Positions 42,122 to 51,321 are shown, numbered from the stretch's first letter. The stretch: 64,000 nt of DNA from Ktedonobacter racemifer DSM 44963 (GCF_000178855.1 NZ_ADVG01000002.1:2232001-2296000); one strand, 5' to 3'. Numbers and translations: made by a program. The notes: generated by a model from the sequence alone, not told the origin.

Positions 42122-43177
42122 ATGGATCTAGCAGGCAATACGGCGACAGATATAGCTAAAATCATTGTTGTCGTTGGCGTTCGCTTTCGACCAGCTGGGC
42201 GTATTTACTATTTCGACCCCCAGGGTCAAGCCTTCTCCAACGGGCAGTATGTGATTGTCGAGACCACCCGAGGCGTAGAGGCCGGGCGTGTCGTCCTGGC
42301 ATCGAAGAAGCTTGCCGAGGAGGACCTCTCCGAACCTCTGAAACCCGTCTTGCGCCTGGCGACCGAAGACGAGCTGCGTATGCTTCTCTCTTTTAAACAA
42401 AAAGAAAAGGATGCCATGGTGCGCTGTGCCGAGCGGATCACCCAGCACAGGCTTCCCATGAAGCTGGTTGAGAGCGAGTATACTTTCGACGGCAGTCGAC
42501 TGACCTTCTATTTTACCGCTGATGAGCGCGTCGATTTTCGCGGCCTCGTGCGCGACCTGGCGGCGACCTTCCGCACACGCATCGAGCTGCGCCAAATTGG
42601 AGCGCGCGACCAGGCCAAGCTTCAGGGCGGCATCGGTCCCTGCGGTAAAACCCTCTGTTGTAGCTCCTGGATTACCGACTTCGGGATTGTCTCCATCAAA
42701 ATGGCCAAAGAACAGGGCCTCCCTTTAAATCCCTCAAAAATCTCTGGCGTTTGTGGGCGCCTGATGTGCTGCCTCGCCTATGAGAATGAAAATTATATCC
42801 AGGCCAAGCAACAGATGCCTCAGATCGGGGCATTCCTGAACACACCCAGTGGTTCAGGCAAGGTAGTCTCCATCAACGTTCCCAAAAATTCGGTCGAGGT
42901 TATGCTCGAAAGCGGGGTGACGATTCAGGTCCCCGTCGATGAAGAACCCGCGCCGCCCAAAGGTGGAGGCTGCGGCTCGTGCGGCGTGAAAAGTGCCAGC
43001 GCCAGTACAAAAGAGCCCGGCGGAGCAAGTGGCTCATGCAGTTGTGGCAAGGGCGGTCCTTGTACCTGCGGCAGTGGTGGAGGCGGCGGAGGATGTGGCA
43101 CCGGAGGAGGTGGAGGATGTGGCACTGGAGGAGGCGGAGGATGTGGCTCATGTGGTATAAAAAAGAAAAAGTTTTAA
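42122..43177 (+). CDS. PSP1/RicT-like protein with Cys/Gly-rich tail
   Basis: A 351-residue protein. The PSP1 core runs to about residue 275: VGVRFRPAGRIYYFDPQGQA, YVIVETTRGVEAGRVVLASK, FYFTADERVDFRGLVRDLAA and TRIELRQIGARDQAKLQGGI. GPCGKTLCCSSWITDF and SGVCGRLMCCLAYENENYI contain the conserved Cys residues that bind an iron-sulfur cluster in RicT (YaaT). RicT works with RicA and RicF in mRNA processing and sporulation/biofilm control in Bacillus. From about residue 280 an extra tail carries many Cys in a Gly-rich repeat (GGGCGSCG, CSCGKGGPCTCG, CGTGGGGG twice) and ends with Lys. The tail may bind metal or extra clusters. No ricA/ricF gene is seen nearby. Confidence 0.88.
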   Translation: MDLAGNTATDIAKIIVVVGVRFRPAGRIYYFDPQGQAFSNGQYVIVETTRGVEAGRVVLASKKLAEEDLSEPLKPVLRLATEDELRMLLSFKQKEKDAMVRCAERITQHRLPMKLVESEYTFDGSRLTFYFTADERVDFRGLVRDLAATFRTRIELRQIGARDQAKLQGGIGPCGKTLCCSSWITDFGIVSIKMAKEQGLPLNPSKISGVCGRLMCCLAYENENYIQAKQQMPQIGAFLNTPSGSGKVVSINVPKNSVEVMLESGVTIQVPVDEEPAPPKGGGCGSCGVKSASASTKEPGGASGSCSCGKGGPCTCGSGGGGGGCGTGGGGGCGTGGGGGCGSCGIKKKKF

Positions 43178-43258
43178 AGAAGGTTTTAAAGTCACTTATT
43201 GCAATAAAAACTTTTCCTGATAAACCACTGATGATGTCACGAGAGGAAGGTGCAATGT

Positions 43259-44836
43259 ATGTCTTCTGACTGGAAAGACTCTGGGGCGACCTGGCAGAGT
43301 CCCCAGCACGATGCCCAGGCGGCCTATACCCACCAGCAGGCACACGATGATGATGATGACTTAACCCAGGACGCACCTGAGCAGGACCAATACGACGTCG
43401 ATGCTCATGCCTATAGCGCCCACGATGATCAACGCTATCAGGCAGGCTACCAGGGACACCAGGACTATCAGAACGCTCCTGCAGCCGATTTTGAGGAGCC
43501 TCCACCCACCCCCATAACCCAGCGTGGCGATCTCCTGCATACTATAATCCACTATGCGACCCTCGTTGGAGCACCGCTTCTCTTTGGGGGCCTGACAGCT
43601 CTCTGGGTACTCCCCCTGGTCGCCAATGAGCGTGCCGCGACCCCGGCCGCGGCATTCTGGCCGCTCGTCGTCCTCATTGTCCTTATCGCTATCGCGCAGG
43701 GAACCACTGTTTACTATCTCGGCTCCATCAACGATCTCTGGTTTGTCTTTACCCTGCTTGGCTTCCTGCTCTTCCTCCTGGTTGGCTGCTTTTCGACCTT
43801 TGGTGCCATTCCCGGCTTCCTGCTGCTGGCTATTATTGTCGTACTCGGCGTGTTCCTGGTGCGTCGCTATCTCCACGCGGTGCCAGAGGGATATGTCGCG
43901 CTGGCCTTTGCCTTCGGCAAATACCGGCGAACGCTCCTGCCCGGCCCCCATCTCCTCCTCCCCTGGGAACAGATAGCATACGAGCTCAACACGGGTGAGA
44001 TCCAGTGGATCTGCCCCACACAGCGCGTTCAGCTCGCTCCCGATACCGACGTTATCCTGCGCGCGTCAATCTCTTACCAGGTTCTGCCCGACTACGCCTA
44101 TCTCGCCATGTCGCGGGTAAATGGCTGGGAGGAAACCTTGCGCGAACTCTTTTTGGCTGCGCTTCAGACTATTGCAACCACGTTCTCACCTGGAGATTTT
44201 CTCGCCTGGCCCGATGGCCCCCAGGGCCAGCCCGTCATAAACCCCTCGCTTGACGATTTCTCCAACGGGGCACGCTGGGAACAAGTCAATAACTATCTTT
44301 TTCAGTATATGCGCAATCGCGTCGCCGCCTGGGGCGTCCAGGTCAATGGGATACAGATCCGCGATGTCTCTCTGAGCTCTCATGGGGCACATCTCGTCGA
44401 TGCGCCTCCCCTGGACCACACGGCATATGCATATGAGCAGCCCGCGCCCACATCTTATGCTCAGCAGCCAGTACCTCAATTCGAGAACACTTACACGCAA
44501 CAGGAACTGGCGCCGCCACCCGCAGGTAATCGGCCACCGGTCTTCAAAGAAGAGATACTGGTCAACGCCTATAAACAGGTACAAGAGGGCAAGATCACCG
44601 ATCCAGAGACAATTCGCAACCTGGCACGGACCTTTGAAGCTATCGCGCACGATCCAGAGGCAAATGGTTCCGTCAGCTTCGATCCCATGCGCGCAGCGGA
44701 GAATTTGTATGCCGAGGCTGACCACAATGAACAGTTGGCCAGCGCCTCACCTGCATCCAATTCGGCCCACTCCTCGCGCGTCTCCTTCGAGGACGACACC
44801 AATCCCGATTGGTACAACCCACGCCATCCCACCTAA
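43259..44836 (+). CDS. SPFH/band-7-like membrane protein
   Basis: A 525-residue protein. Residues 1-80 are hydrophilic and acidic with His/Asp/Tyr/Gln repeats. About four hydrophobic segments follow: HYATLVGAPLLFGGLTALWV, AFWPLVVLIVLIAIAQGTTV, LWFVFTLLGFLLFLLVGCFS and IPGFLLLAIIVVLGVFLV. Then comes an SPFH-type domain with VPEGYVALAFAFGKYRRTLL, PGPHLLLPWEQIAYELNTGE and RNRVAAWGVQVNGIQIRDVS, the last helix pattern typical of stomatin/flotillin homologues. A Pro/Gln-rich segment and a C-terminal helical domain end it. Such proteins organise membrane microdomains. The gene starts 81 bases after the RicT-like gene and may be cotranscribed. ATG 43259 follows GAGGAAGG. Confidence 0.75.
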   Translation: MSSDWKDSGATWQSPQHDAQAAYTHQQAHDDDDDLTQDAPEQDQYDVDAHAYSAHDDQRYQAGYQGHQDYQNAPAADFEEPPPTPITQRGDLLHTIIHYATLVGAPLLFGGLTALWVLPLVANERAATPAAAFWPLVVLIVLIAIAQGTTVYYLGSINDLWFVFTLLGFLLFLLVGCFSTFGAIPGFLLLAIIVVLGVFLVRRYLHAVPEGYVALAFAFGKYRRTLLPGPHLLLPWEQIAYELNTGEIQWICPTQRVQLAPDTDVILRASISYQVLPDYAYLAMSRVNGWEETLRELFLAALQTIATTFSPGDFLAWPDGPQGQPVINPSLDDFSNGARWEQVNNYLFQYMRNRVAAWGVQVNGIQIRDVSLSSHGAHLVDAPPLDHTAYAYEQPAPTSYAQQPVPQFENTYTQQELAPPPAGNRPPVFKEEILVNAYKQVQEGKITDPETIRNLARTFEAIAHDPEANGSVSFDPMRAAENLYAEADHNEQLASASPASNSAHSSRVSFEDDTNPDWYNPRHPT

Positions 44837-44850
44837 GCATTTCTCTAGTA

Positions 44851-44900
44851 AAATGGCCCACAAAAGCCCTGGCTTGAGCCAGGGCTTTTGTGGGCCATTT
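44851..44900. terminator. 24-bp perfect hairpin between convergent genes
   Basis: Arms 44851-44874 and 44877-44900, AT-rich at the outer ends. Fourteen bases after the SPFH gene stop and before the end of the minus-strand zinc-ribbon membrane gene; likely bidirectional terminator. Confidence 0.85.
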
Positions 44901-44974
44901 ACCATTTTATTAATTTAAAATACGTCTGCGACTGCCTTTTTCTTTGCATGTGCTTTGATACGCACCTGCATGTA

Positions 44975-45493
44975 TTAATGCTGAGCGACGGCCTCCAGCT
45001 TCGCCTGGCGCTGATCATCAAAGTTGCGCAAGCTGGCCAGTTTCTCGGCGCTCACAGTTTTCTCTACGCGAGGATCGAACACTACATTATCGCGTGAGCA
45101 GAAATAGTAGTGCTTCCACTCCTCCATGGCATGCTCCCAGGCGGGAAGAAGCAAATTCGCTTCATTGTCGCCTTTCACAATACGCTGGAAGGCCTGGAAC
45201 GACAGGAACAGGGCTAGCACGATCACACAGAAAGTGACTGCCACCAGACCTATCATAAACGTAGAATCCAGTTGCGCTTCCATTCCGCCAATCAAGACGA
45301 TGACGAGGAAGATACAAACTCCCACCAATACAATACAGGAGATAATGGTCCTGATCATGGAAATGTTTTTGGTTGGTACGGCCGGTGGAGCGCACTGCTC
45401 TACCCCGGCATCATACGCCGCTTGCATTGTTTTAACTTTATCTGTCTGGTTGCACACCGGACAAGCTGGTTTCTGGCTCTGCACGGACGCCAT
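44975..45493 (-). CDS. Zinc-ribbon membrane protein, unknown function
   Basis: A 172-residue protein. The N-terminus has a half zinc ribbon, KPACPVCNQTDKVKTMQAAY. Two TM helices follow: ISCIVLVGVCIFLVIVLIGG and MIGLVAVTFCVIVLALFLSF. The C-terminal part has WEHAMEEWKHYYFCSRDNVV and FDPRVEKTVSAEKLASLRNF; the Cys there may complete the metal site. This layout is seen in small membrane proteins of unknown role. GGAGGGAC lies just before the ATG. Confidence 0.7.
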   Translation of the reverse strand: MASVQSQKPACPVCNQTDKVKTMQAAYDAGVEQCAPPAVPTKNISMIRTIISCIVLVGVCIFLVIVLIGGMEAQLDSTFMIGLVAVTFCVIVLALFLSFQAFQRIVKGDNEANLLLPAWEHAMEEWKHYYFCSRDNVVFDPRVEKTVSAEKLASLRNFDDQRQAKLEAVAQH

Positions 45494-45781
45494 AAGATTA
45501 GTCCCTCCTTACGTTGCCCCACATGGCTATTCCGGGCAACCGTATGATAGTGTAGTAAAGCATAACATGGTAGGCAATAATATGGTACATTCGGTGTAAG
45601 AAAAAATCTTGCCTTAAACCTAACACGTTCAATCGATGGAGACTGGTTCGATTTTACGTTAGCTGTTGATATAGCCTCTCTATGATTTTATCAGCATAGG
45701 GCATATATTTACAACATCTCAACCAACCTCTCAATCAACACACTCTGCCAAGCCCTTCCTCAAGAGGGACAAAAGTCAGAT
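45494..45781. other. AT-rich divergent intergenic region
   Basis: No gene or strong structure was found up to the MazG promoter at 45782. The promoter of the minus-strand zinc-ribbon membrane gene should lie here. Confidence 0.4.
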
Positions 45782-45810
45782 TTGACACGCCCTAGCACAC
45801 CCGCTACACT
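45782..45810 (+). promoter_or_regulatory. Promoter of the MazG fusion gene
   Basis: TTGACA (45782-45787), 17-bp spacer, TACACT (45805-45810). The start near 45817 gives a 90-base leader. Confidence 0.65.
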
Positions 45811-45906
45811 TGTTCTGTCAGGTCGAAGATCGGGGCTGGCAATCGCATCCTCTCTTATCCTTTTGCCCCTACCTGCTTTTCTCAATAGGAGCATGCATCT
45901 CAAAAC

Positions 45907-47433
45907 ATGATGAATATAACACCTTCAATTACCATTCTTGGGTTGGGTCCCGGCGATGTGCAGGATCTTACCATGCAGGCCCATGATCTGCTGGCCCAGG
46001 CCGCCCAACGCGGGGAGACCGTCTACTTCCGCACCATCATCCATCCCACGGTGGAGCAGTTGCGCGAGGAGCTACCCACGCTCAATATCACTTCATTTGA
46101 CAGCTTTTATGAAGAATCGACCGCCTGGCGCTCACTCTACCAGCGGATAGCGGAAGAGGTCTGTACGCTAGCCATGCAGAGTCCCATCATCTACGCCGTC
46201 CCCGGCCATCCACTCATAGGCGAGACCTCAGTCCAAATTCTGCTTCAGTTCGCGCGCGAACGAGGCCTCTCCACCTCGATTGTAGCGGGTCTCTCCTTCC
46301 TGGAGCCTGTATGTAGTCTGCTGGGGCTTGATCCCTTTGATACCGGCCTGCACATTGTGGATGCAACCATTCTGGCGGGACTGGACCAGGATGAAATCGC
46401 CAGCAAGATTCTGCCCGCGACACCTCTACTGATCACCCAGGTTTATAATCGCCGTCTCGCCAGCCAGGTTAAGCTGGCCCTGGGCGAGTGCTATCCCGAC
46501 GAGTGGCCCGTCAAACTGGTACGGGCGGCGGGCGTCTCCGCAGACGAGGCCGCGCTGGAGATGCCTCTCTACGAGCTGGACCACAATAATCAAGCCAATC
46601 ATCTTAGCACCCTGTATGTGCCGCCCCTGGACGCGCTCACCCCACTACGCCTGCCCGATACCTTGCGCTACATCACCAAACGCCTACGCCGCGAACCCGA
46701 TGGCTGCCCCTGGGATCGCCAGCAGACGCACCAGACGCTGACGCGCTATGTCATTGAAGAGACCTACGAAGTGGTTGAGGCCATCGAAGAGAACGATATG
46801 GAGAAGCTCGCCGACGAGTTGGGTGACCTCCTACTCCAGGTCTACCTGCATGCCGAGATCGCGCGCCAGGAGGGGCACTTCGCGCTTGGCGATGTCTACG
46901 AGAATATCAACGCCAAGATGCTGCGCCGTCATCCCCATGTCTTCGGCAATGCTGAGGCCAGCACTGCTGGGCAGGTGGCGCTCAACTGGGAGGAGATCAA
47001 GCGCCAGGAGCGGCTCAACGCGGGCATTGCCGCGCCCGAGATAGAGACCGTTTTCAAAAATATTCCCCAGGCCACACCCGCGCTCATGGTCGCCCAGGAG
47101 TACCAGAAACGCGTCGCCAAAACTGGCTTTGAGTTTGATAATCTCGAAGAGGTCCTGGCCAAGCTAGAGGAAGAGCTTCAAGAGCTACGCCAGGCCACCT
47201 CAAAAGAAGAGCAGCAAGAGGAGATGGGCGACCTTCTCTTCCTCGTTGCCAAGCTGGCACGCTGGTATAAGGTTGATGCCGAAGAGGCCCTGCGCGCGGC
47301 AAACCGTAAGTTTCGCCAACGCTTCCAGGCTATGGAGAGCTTCGCTCGCCAGGAACAGCGCGAGCTTACCACCTACACCACGTCAGAATGGATCGCTCTC
47401 TGGAACCGCGCCAAGCAGCAGGTAGGGAAATAG
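45907..47433 (+). CDS. mazG: Tetrapyrrole-methylase-like/MazG fusion (YabN-type)
   Basis: A 508-residue two-part protein. Residues 1 to about 235 are a tetrapyrrole (corrin/porphyrin) methylase-like domain: ITILGLGPGDVQDLTMQAHD, YAVPGHPLIGETSVQILLQF and GLSFLEPVCSLLGLDPFDTG. The rest is a MazG nucleotide pyrophosphohydrolase with two modules: REPDGCPWDRQQTHQTLTRY, VIEETYEVVEAIEENDMEKL, ADELGDLLLQVYLHAEIA, then a second KLEEELQELRQATSKEEQQE and EEMGDLLFLVAKLARWYKVD. MazG hydrolyses NTPs to NMP and PPi, cleaning damaged nucleotides and lowering ppGpp effects. This fusion is known from B. subtilis YabN and relatives. ATG 45907 or the next ATG codon can be the start. Confidence 0.93.
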   Translation: MMNITPSITILGLGPGDVQDLTMQAHDLLAQAAQRGETVYFRTIIHPTVEQLREELPTLNITSFDSFYEESTAWRSLYQRIAEEVCTLAMQSPIIYAVPGHPLIGETSVQILLQFARERGLSTSIVAGLSFLEPVCSLLGLDPFDTGLHIVDATILAGLDQDEIASKILPATPLLITQVYNRRLASQVKLALGECYPDEWPVKLVRAAGVSADEAALEMPLYELDHNNQANHLSTLYVPPLDALTPLRLPDTLRYITKRLRREPDGCPWDRQQTHQTLTRYVIEETYEVVEAIEENDMEKLADELGDLLLQVYLHAEIARQEGHFALGDVYENINAKMLRRHPHVFGNAEASTAGQVALNWEEIKRQERLNAGIAAPEIETVFKNIPQATPALMVAQEYQKRVAKTGFEFDNLEEVLAKLEEELQELRQATSKEEQQEEMGDLLFLVAKLARWYKVDAEEALRAANRKFRQRFQAMESFARQEQRELTTYTTSEWIALWNRAKQQVGK

Positions 47434-47492
47434 GTGATTAATGTTGCTAGATGTTGTCGACGTAGCCGACAACATCTAGCAACATTAATCAC
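47434..47492. terminator. 26-bp perfect hairpin after mazG
   Basis: Arms 47434-47459 and 47467-47492, seven-base loop. Directly after the mazG stop and 14 bases before the end of a minus-strand small gene, so it lies between convergent genes. Confidence 0.8.
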
Positions 47493-47506
47493 TTATTTGG
47501 CTGAGT

Positions 47507-47683
47507 TTATGATGCCAGCAGAACTGTTGAGTGTCTGGATATCTCTTCCTCTTCCCAGGTCCAGCCAGACTTCGTCTCAACCGGTTCTGGCTGCTGCGCC
47601 TCTTGATGGGCCTCTTCTTCAACCACAGATTCTACATAGGCATAAAAAGCTTCGTATAAAGTATCTATTCCGTCGAATATCAT
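47507..47683 (-). CDS. Small acidic protein, unknown function
   Basis: A 58-residue acidic protein starting MIFDGIDTLYEAFYAYVESV, then VVEEEAHQEAQQPEPVETK and a Glu-rich stretch with WTWEEEE. No domain was recognised. GAGAGGG eight bases before ATG 47683 is a good ribosome site, and the gene fits exactly between the mazG terminator and the next intergenic region, which supports it. No partner is evident. Confidence 0.5.
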   Translation of the reverse strand: MIFDGIDTLYEAFYAYVESVVEEEAHQEAQQPEPVETKSGWTWEEEEISRHSTVLLAS

Positions 47684-47850
47684 AGCCGTTACCCTCTCAT
47701 CTCTGTCCGTCGCAGAGTTTTGTCTCAAATGTGCACTTCACTTCTCTGATATAGATACTACCTCTGCTATGTCGCAGCACCATCATAAAACTGTCGCGTA
47801 ATTGTCGCAGTTCCCTGAGTTTCCCTGTCTCGGCTCGCAAGTTCGCCTCA

Positions 47851-47933
47851 TCAGGGGTAAGGGGTGTGGGTGGAAAACGGCTTTGCCGTTTTCCACCCAC
47901 ACCCCTTACCCCTGAGCGCCCGCCGTAGGCGCG
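47851..47933. repeat. Capped long-hairpin repeat, copy 6 (reverse orientation)
   Basis: A 31-bp perfect hairpin (47851-47881 and 47885-47915, loop TTT) with arm TCAGGGGTAAGGGGTGTGGG. On the minus strand the cap lies first: GCGCC-TAC-GGCGG. It stands between the divergent small acidic gene and the acyl-CoA dehydrogenase gene. Nothing else is seen in the ~375-base gap. Confidence 0.75.
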
Positions 47934-48058
47934 AATAAGTTGCTGACGCATTCGAAGAAACATGTCCCTTAACCAGAAGGCATGATATGATAAGAAGAGG
48001 CACACAGAAGACGGTAGCACTGGCAAATTGCTGCCACACAAGACAAAGGAGAAGTCCT

Positions 48059-49219
48059 GTGATCTTTGACCTCAATGAAGAGCAATCAGATATCCGCGAC
48101 ATGGTACATCGCTTTACGCAAAACGAGATAACTCCTCATGCTGAGTCATGGGATGAGCATAATCACTTTCCCCGCGAGATCTTTACCAAAATGGCGGAAC
48201 TGGGATTGATGGGCATGACCACGCCGGAAGAGCTGGGCGGGAGCATGCTTTCACGCCTGGCCGCGGCCCTTGTATACGAAGAACTGGCCCAGGGTGATAT
48301 GGCGACGGCGGTTGGCCTCTCCGTCCATAACATGATCACTGGGTCCATCGCGCGCTTCGGCGATGAGGAGCAGCGCGAGCGCTGGGTGGGCAAGCTCGCG
48401 TCCGGCGAGGCCCTGGGCGCCTTCTCGCTGAGCGAGGCTGCCGCTGGCTCCGATGCCGCCAGCCTGCAATGTCGGGCCGAGCGCTCGGGCGATAGCTACA
48501 TTTTGAATGGGAATAAGCTCTGGGTGACCAATGCGGGCGAGGCCGATATCTACCTGCTTATGGCGCGCACCGCTCCCGGCAACGACGCCTCAGGCATCTC
48601 CTGCTTCGCCATCGAGAAGGATACGCCCGGCTTTGCCTTTGGCAAAACCGAGCGCAAGATGGGCCTGCACTCCTCGCCAACGCGTGAGTTGATCTTTGAG
48701 AACTGTCAGATTCCCGTCTCGCAGCGCCTGGGAGAAGAGGGACAGGGCTTTAAGATCGCGCTTTCCTCGCTCGATGGTGGACGCATCAATATTGGCGCGG
48801 TCGCAGTTGGGGTCGCCCAGGCGGCCTTTGAGACCGCTCGCCAGTACGCCCAGGAGCGCCAGCAGTTTGGCAAGTCCATTGGCACCTTCCAGGCCATTGA
48901 GTTTATGCTCGCCGATATGGCTATGAAGATTGAGGCCTCGCGCTTGCTGGTCTACGAGGCCGCCTATAAGCTCGACCAGTCGAGGCAACCATCCAAGCAG
49001 GTCTCGATGTATGCCTCGATGGCCAAATGCTTCGCGACGGACTCGGCGATGGAGGTTACCACCAATGCGGTCCAGGTCCTGGGCGGCGCGGGCTATGTCC
49101 GTGACTACCCGGTCGAGCGCTATATGCGCGATGTAAAGGTGGCACAGATCTTTGAGGGAACCAATCAGATTCAACGCATCGTCATTGGCCGCGCCCTCCT
49201 CGACCAGATCCGCGCATGA
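48059..49219 (+). CDS. Acyl-CoA dehydrogenase
   Basis: A 386-residue FAD flavoenzyme oxidising acyl-CoA to enoyl-CoA. The N-terminal helical domain starts FDLNEEQSDIRDMVHRFTQN. FAD and substrate loops: GAFSLSEAAAGSDAASLQCR, YILNGNKLWVTNAGEADIYL, KTERKMGLHSSPTRELIFEN. The catalytic Glu region is AKCFATDSAMEVTTNAVQVL followed by GGAGYVRDYPVERYMRDVKV and IFEGTNQIQRIVIGRALL; EGTN positions the base of short-chain (BCAD/SCAD-like) enzymes. The start is GTG 48059, with AAAGGAGAA five bases upstream; the residues before it are not conserved. Standing alone, its chain-length preference cannot be fixed. Confidence 0.93.
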   Translation: MIFDLNEEQSDIRDMVHRFTQNEITPHAESWDEHNHFPREIFTKMAELGLMGMTTPEELGGSMLSRLAAALVYEELAQGDMATAVGLSVHNMITGSIARFGDEEQRERWVGKLASGEALGAFSLSEAAAGSDAASLQCRAERSGDSYILNGNKLWVTNAGEADIYLLMARTAPGNDASGISCFAIEKDTPGFAFGKTERKMGLHSSPTRELIFENCQIPVSQRLGEEGQGFKIALSSLDGGRINIGAVAVGVAQAAFETARQYAQERQQFGKSIGTFQAIEFMLADMAMKIEASRLLVYEAAYKLDQSRQPSKQVSMYASMAKCFATDSAMEVTTNAVQVLGGAGYVRDYPVERYMRDVKVAQIFEGTNQIQRIVIGRALLDQIRA

Positions 49220-49480
49220 ATTTCTATACGGCTGGAAAAATGCGCATAGCCCCTGAGCATACCAACCGCGTATGGTAGACTTGTCAGAATCGTTTTTTTT
49301 CGATATGCTAAAAATGCAAATTTTCTGAACGACCGGGACGTGTATTGCCATCTTGACAGGAATGGGGGTATGCGTCCTAGTTTTTTGTTCCCCACCTTGC
49401 CATTACCCTTATAATATCCTAAAGTTCTTATCTTTCTTTTTCGATATATCTACCAGGGTGTTTCTTCTGACTTACTTTTC

Positions 49481-49557
49481 GCGCCTACGGCGCTCGCAGG
49501 GGTAAGGATGTGCTGGTGCGGGGCCTACGGCCCCGCACCAGCACATCCTTACCCCTG
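49481..49557. repeat. Capped long-hairpin repeat, copy 7
   Basis: Cap GCGCC-TAC-GGCGC (49481-49493), then a 29-bp perfect hairpin (49497-49525 and 49529-49557, loop TAC). Here cap loop and main loop are both TAC. It lies 260 bases after the acyl-CoA dehydrogenase and 95 bases before LysRS. The rest of the 432-base gap is AT-rich without genes. Confidence 0.75.
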
Positions 49558-49651
49558 TGATAGGAGAGTCAGAGAACATAGTTCAGTCTTACCTCGATAT
49601 AAATACAAGGGGTGAAATCCTGGTCTGACTTATTCTCTAGGAGTTTTGACG

Positions 49652-51313
49652 ATGAAAGCTGATTGGGTCGCGAGGATCAGCGACCGTGTAGAGCAGCATG
49701 TGTGCCAGGTCAAGGGCGAACATGCGACTATTATCTGTGCCTCTGGACTCAGCCCCTCTGGGACGGTCCACCTGGGCAATATGCGTGAGATTATGACGGT
49801 TCACCTGGTCTCTGAAGAGCTACGCGCTCGCGGCTGGCAGGTAGAGCATATACAGTTTTGGGATGACTATGACCGCCTGCGCAAGGTGCCTGCGGGCATT
49901 CCAGAGTCGTTCGCGAGCTATATTGGGCAACCTCTCTGTGAGGTGCCTGATCCCTTTGGGGTCTATGCCTCGTATGCCGACCGCTATATCACTGAATTTA
50001 GCGAGAGTATCGCGCCCCTCAATCTTCCTATGACCCAGGTCCGCCAGTCAATCGCCTATCGCGAGGGACGCTATACCCACAAGGTCAAACTAGCCCTGGC
50101 CCAGCGGGGAGAGATCTTTGATATCCTTGCTGAGTATCAAACGCGCCAGGAACAGCAGGAGACGGTCTCTGAAAGGCGGGCCGCCTATTACCCTTACAAG
50201 GTCTATTGCGAGGCCTGTGGCAAGGATACGACGCAAATACAGCACTATGAAGAGGCTACTGCCAGTATCGATTATAGCTGCCAGCACTGTCAGCATAGTG
50301 GAGCCTTTAGCCTGAATGAGAAAAATTCCGGCAAGCTGGTCTGGAAGGTAGATTGGCCCATGCGCTGGAGCGAGGCACAGGTAGACTTTGAGCCTGCGGG
50401 CGCCGACCACTCGACCCCAGGAAGTAGTTTCACCGTTGGTCAGCGCATCGTGCAGGAGATCTTCCACTCGCCAGCACCCCAATACGCGGCCTATGCCTTT
50501 GTGGGTATGGAGGGTCGTGTAAAGATCTCTAGTTCAGTAGGAACGGATGCCTCGCCGGCCAATGCGCTCTCCATCCTGGAACCCGCGATTCTGCGCTGGC
50601 TCTACATCCGCCGTGCCAATAACCAGCCCTTTAATATCGACTTTGGCCAGGGTCTTTTGCGGCTCTATGATGAATGGGATTCCCTTGTGCGCCAGGTCGC
50701 GGCTGGCAAGGTTAATGAGGCCAACCTGGTCGCCTACCAGCGCGCCATCCAGACCTCGCTGGGTGCTGTGAAGCGAGCCGAGCGCACGGTACCATTCTCG
50801 CTGCTCACCTCGACCCTGGATGTCACACAGGGCAACCTTGAGCAGGTGTTGCGCATCGCCACGCAGAGCCTGAAGGAAGAGGAACCGCTCACCCCGGCCC
50901 AGCTAGAGCCGCGCCTGACCTGCGCCGCTAACTGGATCAACAACTACCTGCCCGAAGACGAGCGTACCTTTATCCGCGCCAGCTTTGATGCTGAGACCTA
51001 CGCGCAACTTGGGGAAAGCGAGCAAGAGGCACTCCGCCTCCTGGTCGCGGAGTTTGAGGGCGCCTGGAACCTGGATGCCCTGACCGACCTGATGTATCGC
51101 ATTCCCAAGCAGGTGCGTGGACTGCCCACAGACGCGCCCGCCACGCCCGAGTTGAAGCAGGCCCAGCGCGCCTTCTTCGCCGCCATCTACACGTTGATCT
51201 GTGGTTCAGACACCGGCCCGCGTATCCCAACCCTCATGCTCTCCCTGGGCAAAGAGAAGGTCAAGAGCCTGCTCGACCCCAATGGAGCCTCTGTGGTCTC
51301 AGAGCCCGCATAA
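49652..51313 (+). CDS. Lysyl-tRNA synthetase, class I
   Basis: A 553-residue class I LysRS, the archaeal-type enzyme that occurs in scattered bacteria instead of class II LysS. Rossmann signature: CASGLSPSGTVHLGNMREIM (HIGH variant VHLGN at about residues 39-43). The KMSKS variant is GRVKISSSVGTDASPANALS. Class I LysRS features also include FWDDYDRLRKVPAGIPESFA, a zinc-like module KVYCEACGKDTTQIQ ... YSCQHCQHSGAF, and WKVDWPMRWSEAQVDFEPAG followed by ADHSTPGSSF. The C-terminal helical domain binds the anticodon. ATG 49652 is preferred: AGGAG is eight bases upstream. It is convergent with the DAP decarboxylase gene. Confidence 0.93.
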   Translation: MKADWVARISDRVEQHVCQVKGEHATIICASGLSPSGTVHLGNMREIMTVHLVSEELRARGWQVEHIQFWDDYDRLRKVPAGIPESFASYIGQPLCEVPDPFGVYASYADRYITEFSESIAPLNLPMTQVRQSIAYREGRYTHKVKLALAQRGEIFDILAEYQTRQEQQETVSERRAAYYPYKVYCEACGKDTTQIQHYEEATASIDYSCQHCQHSGAFSLNEKNSGKLVWKVDWPMRWSEAQVDFEPAGADHSTPGSSFTVGQRIVQEIFHSPAPQYAAYAFVGMEGRVKISSSVGTDASPANALSILEPAILRWLYIRRANNQPFNIDFGQGLLRLYDEWDSLVRQVAAGKVNEANLVAYQRAIQTSLGAVKRAERTVPFSLLTSTLDVTQGNLEQVLRIATQSLKEEEPLTPAQLEPRLTCAANWINNYLPEDERTFIRASFDAETYAQLGESEQEALRLLVAEFEGAWNLDALTDLMYRIPKQVRGLPTDAPATPELKQAQRAFFAAIYTLICGSDTGPRIPTLMLSLGKEKVKSLLDPNGASVVSEPA

Positions 51314-51321
51314 TATACAGC

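Noticed and set aside
42900..43505. Minus-strand ORFs with Pro/His-rich repeats over the RicT tail
   Set aside because: They are the complement of the Gly/Cys repeat DNA and carry no independent signal.
48590..49351. 253-codon minus-strand ORF over the acyl-CoA dehydrogenase gene
   Set aside because: Antisense to catalytic regions of a conserved enzyme; no support of its own.
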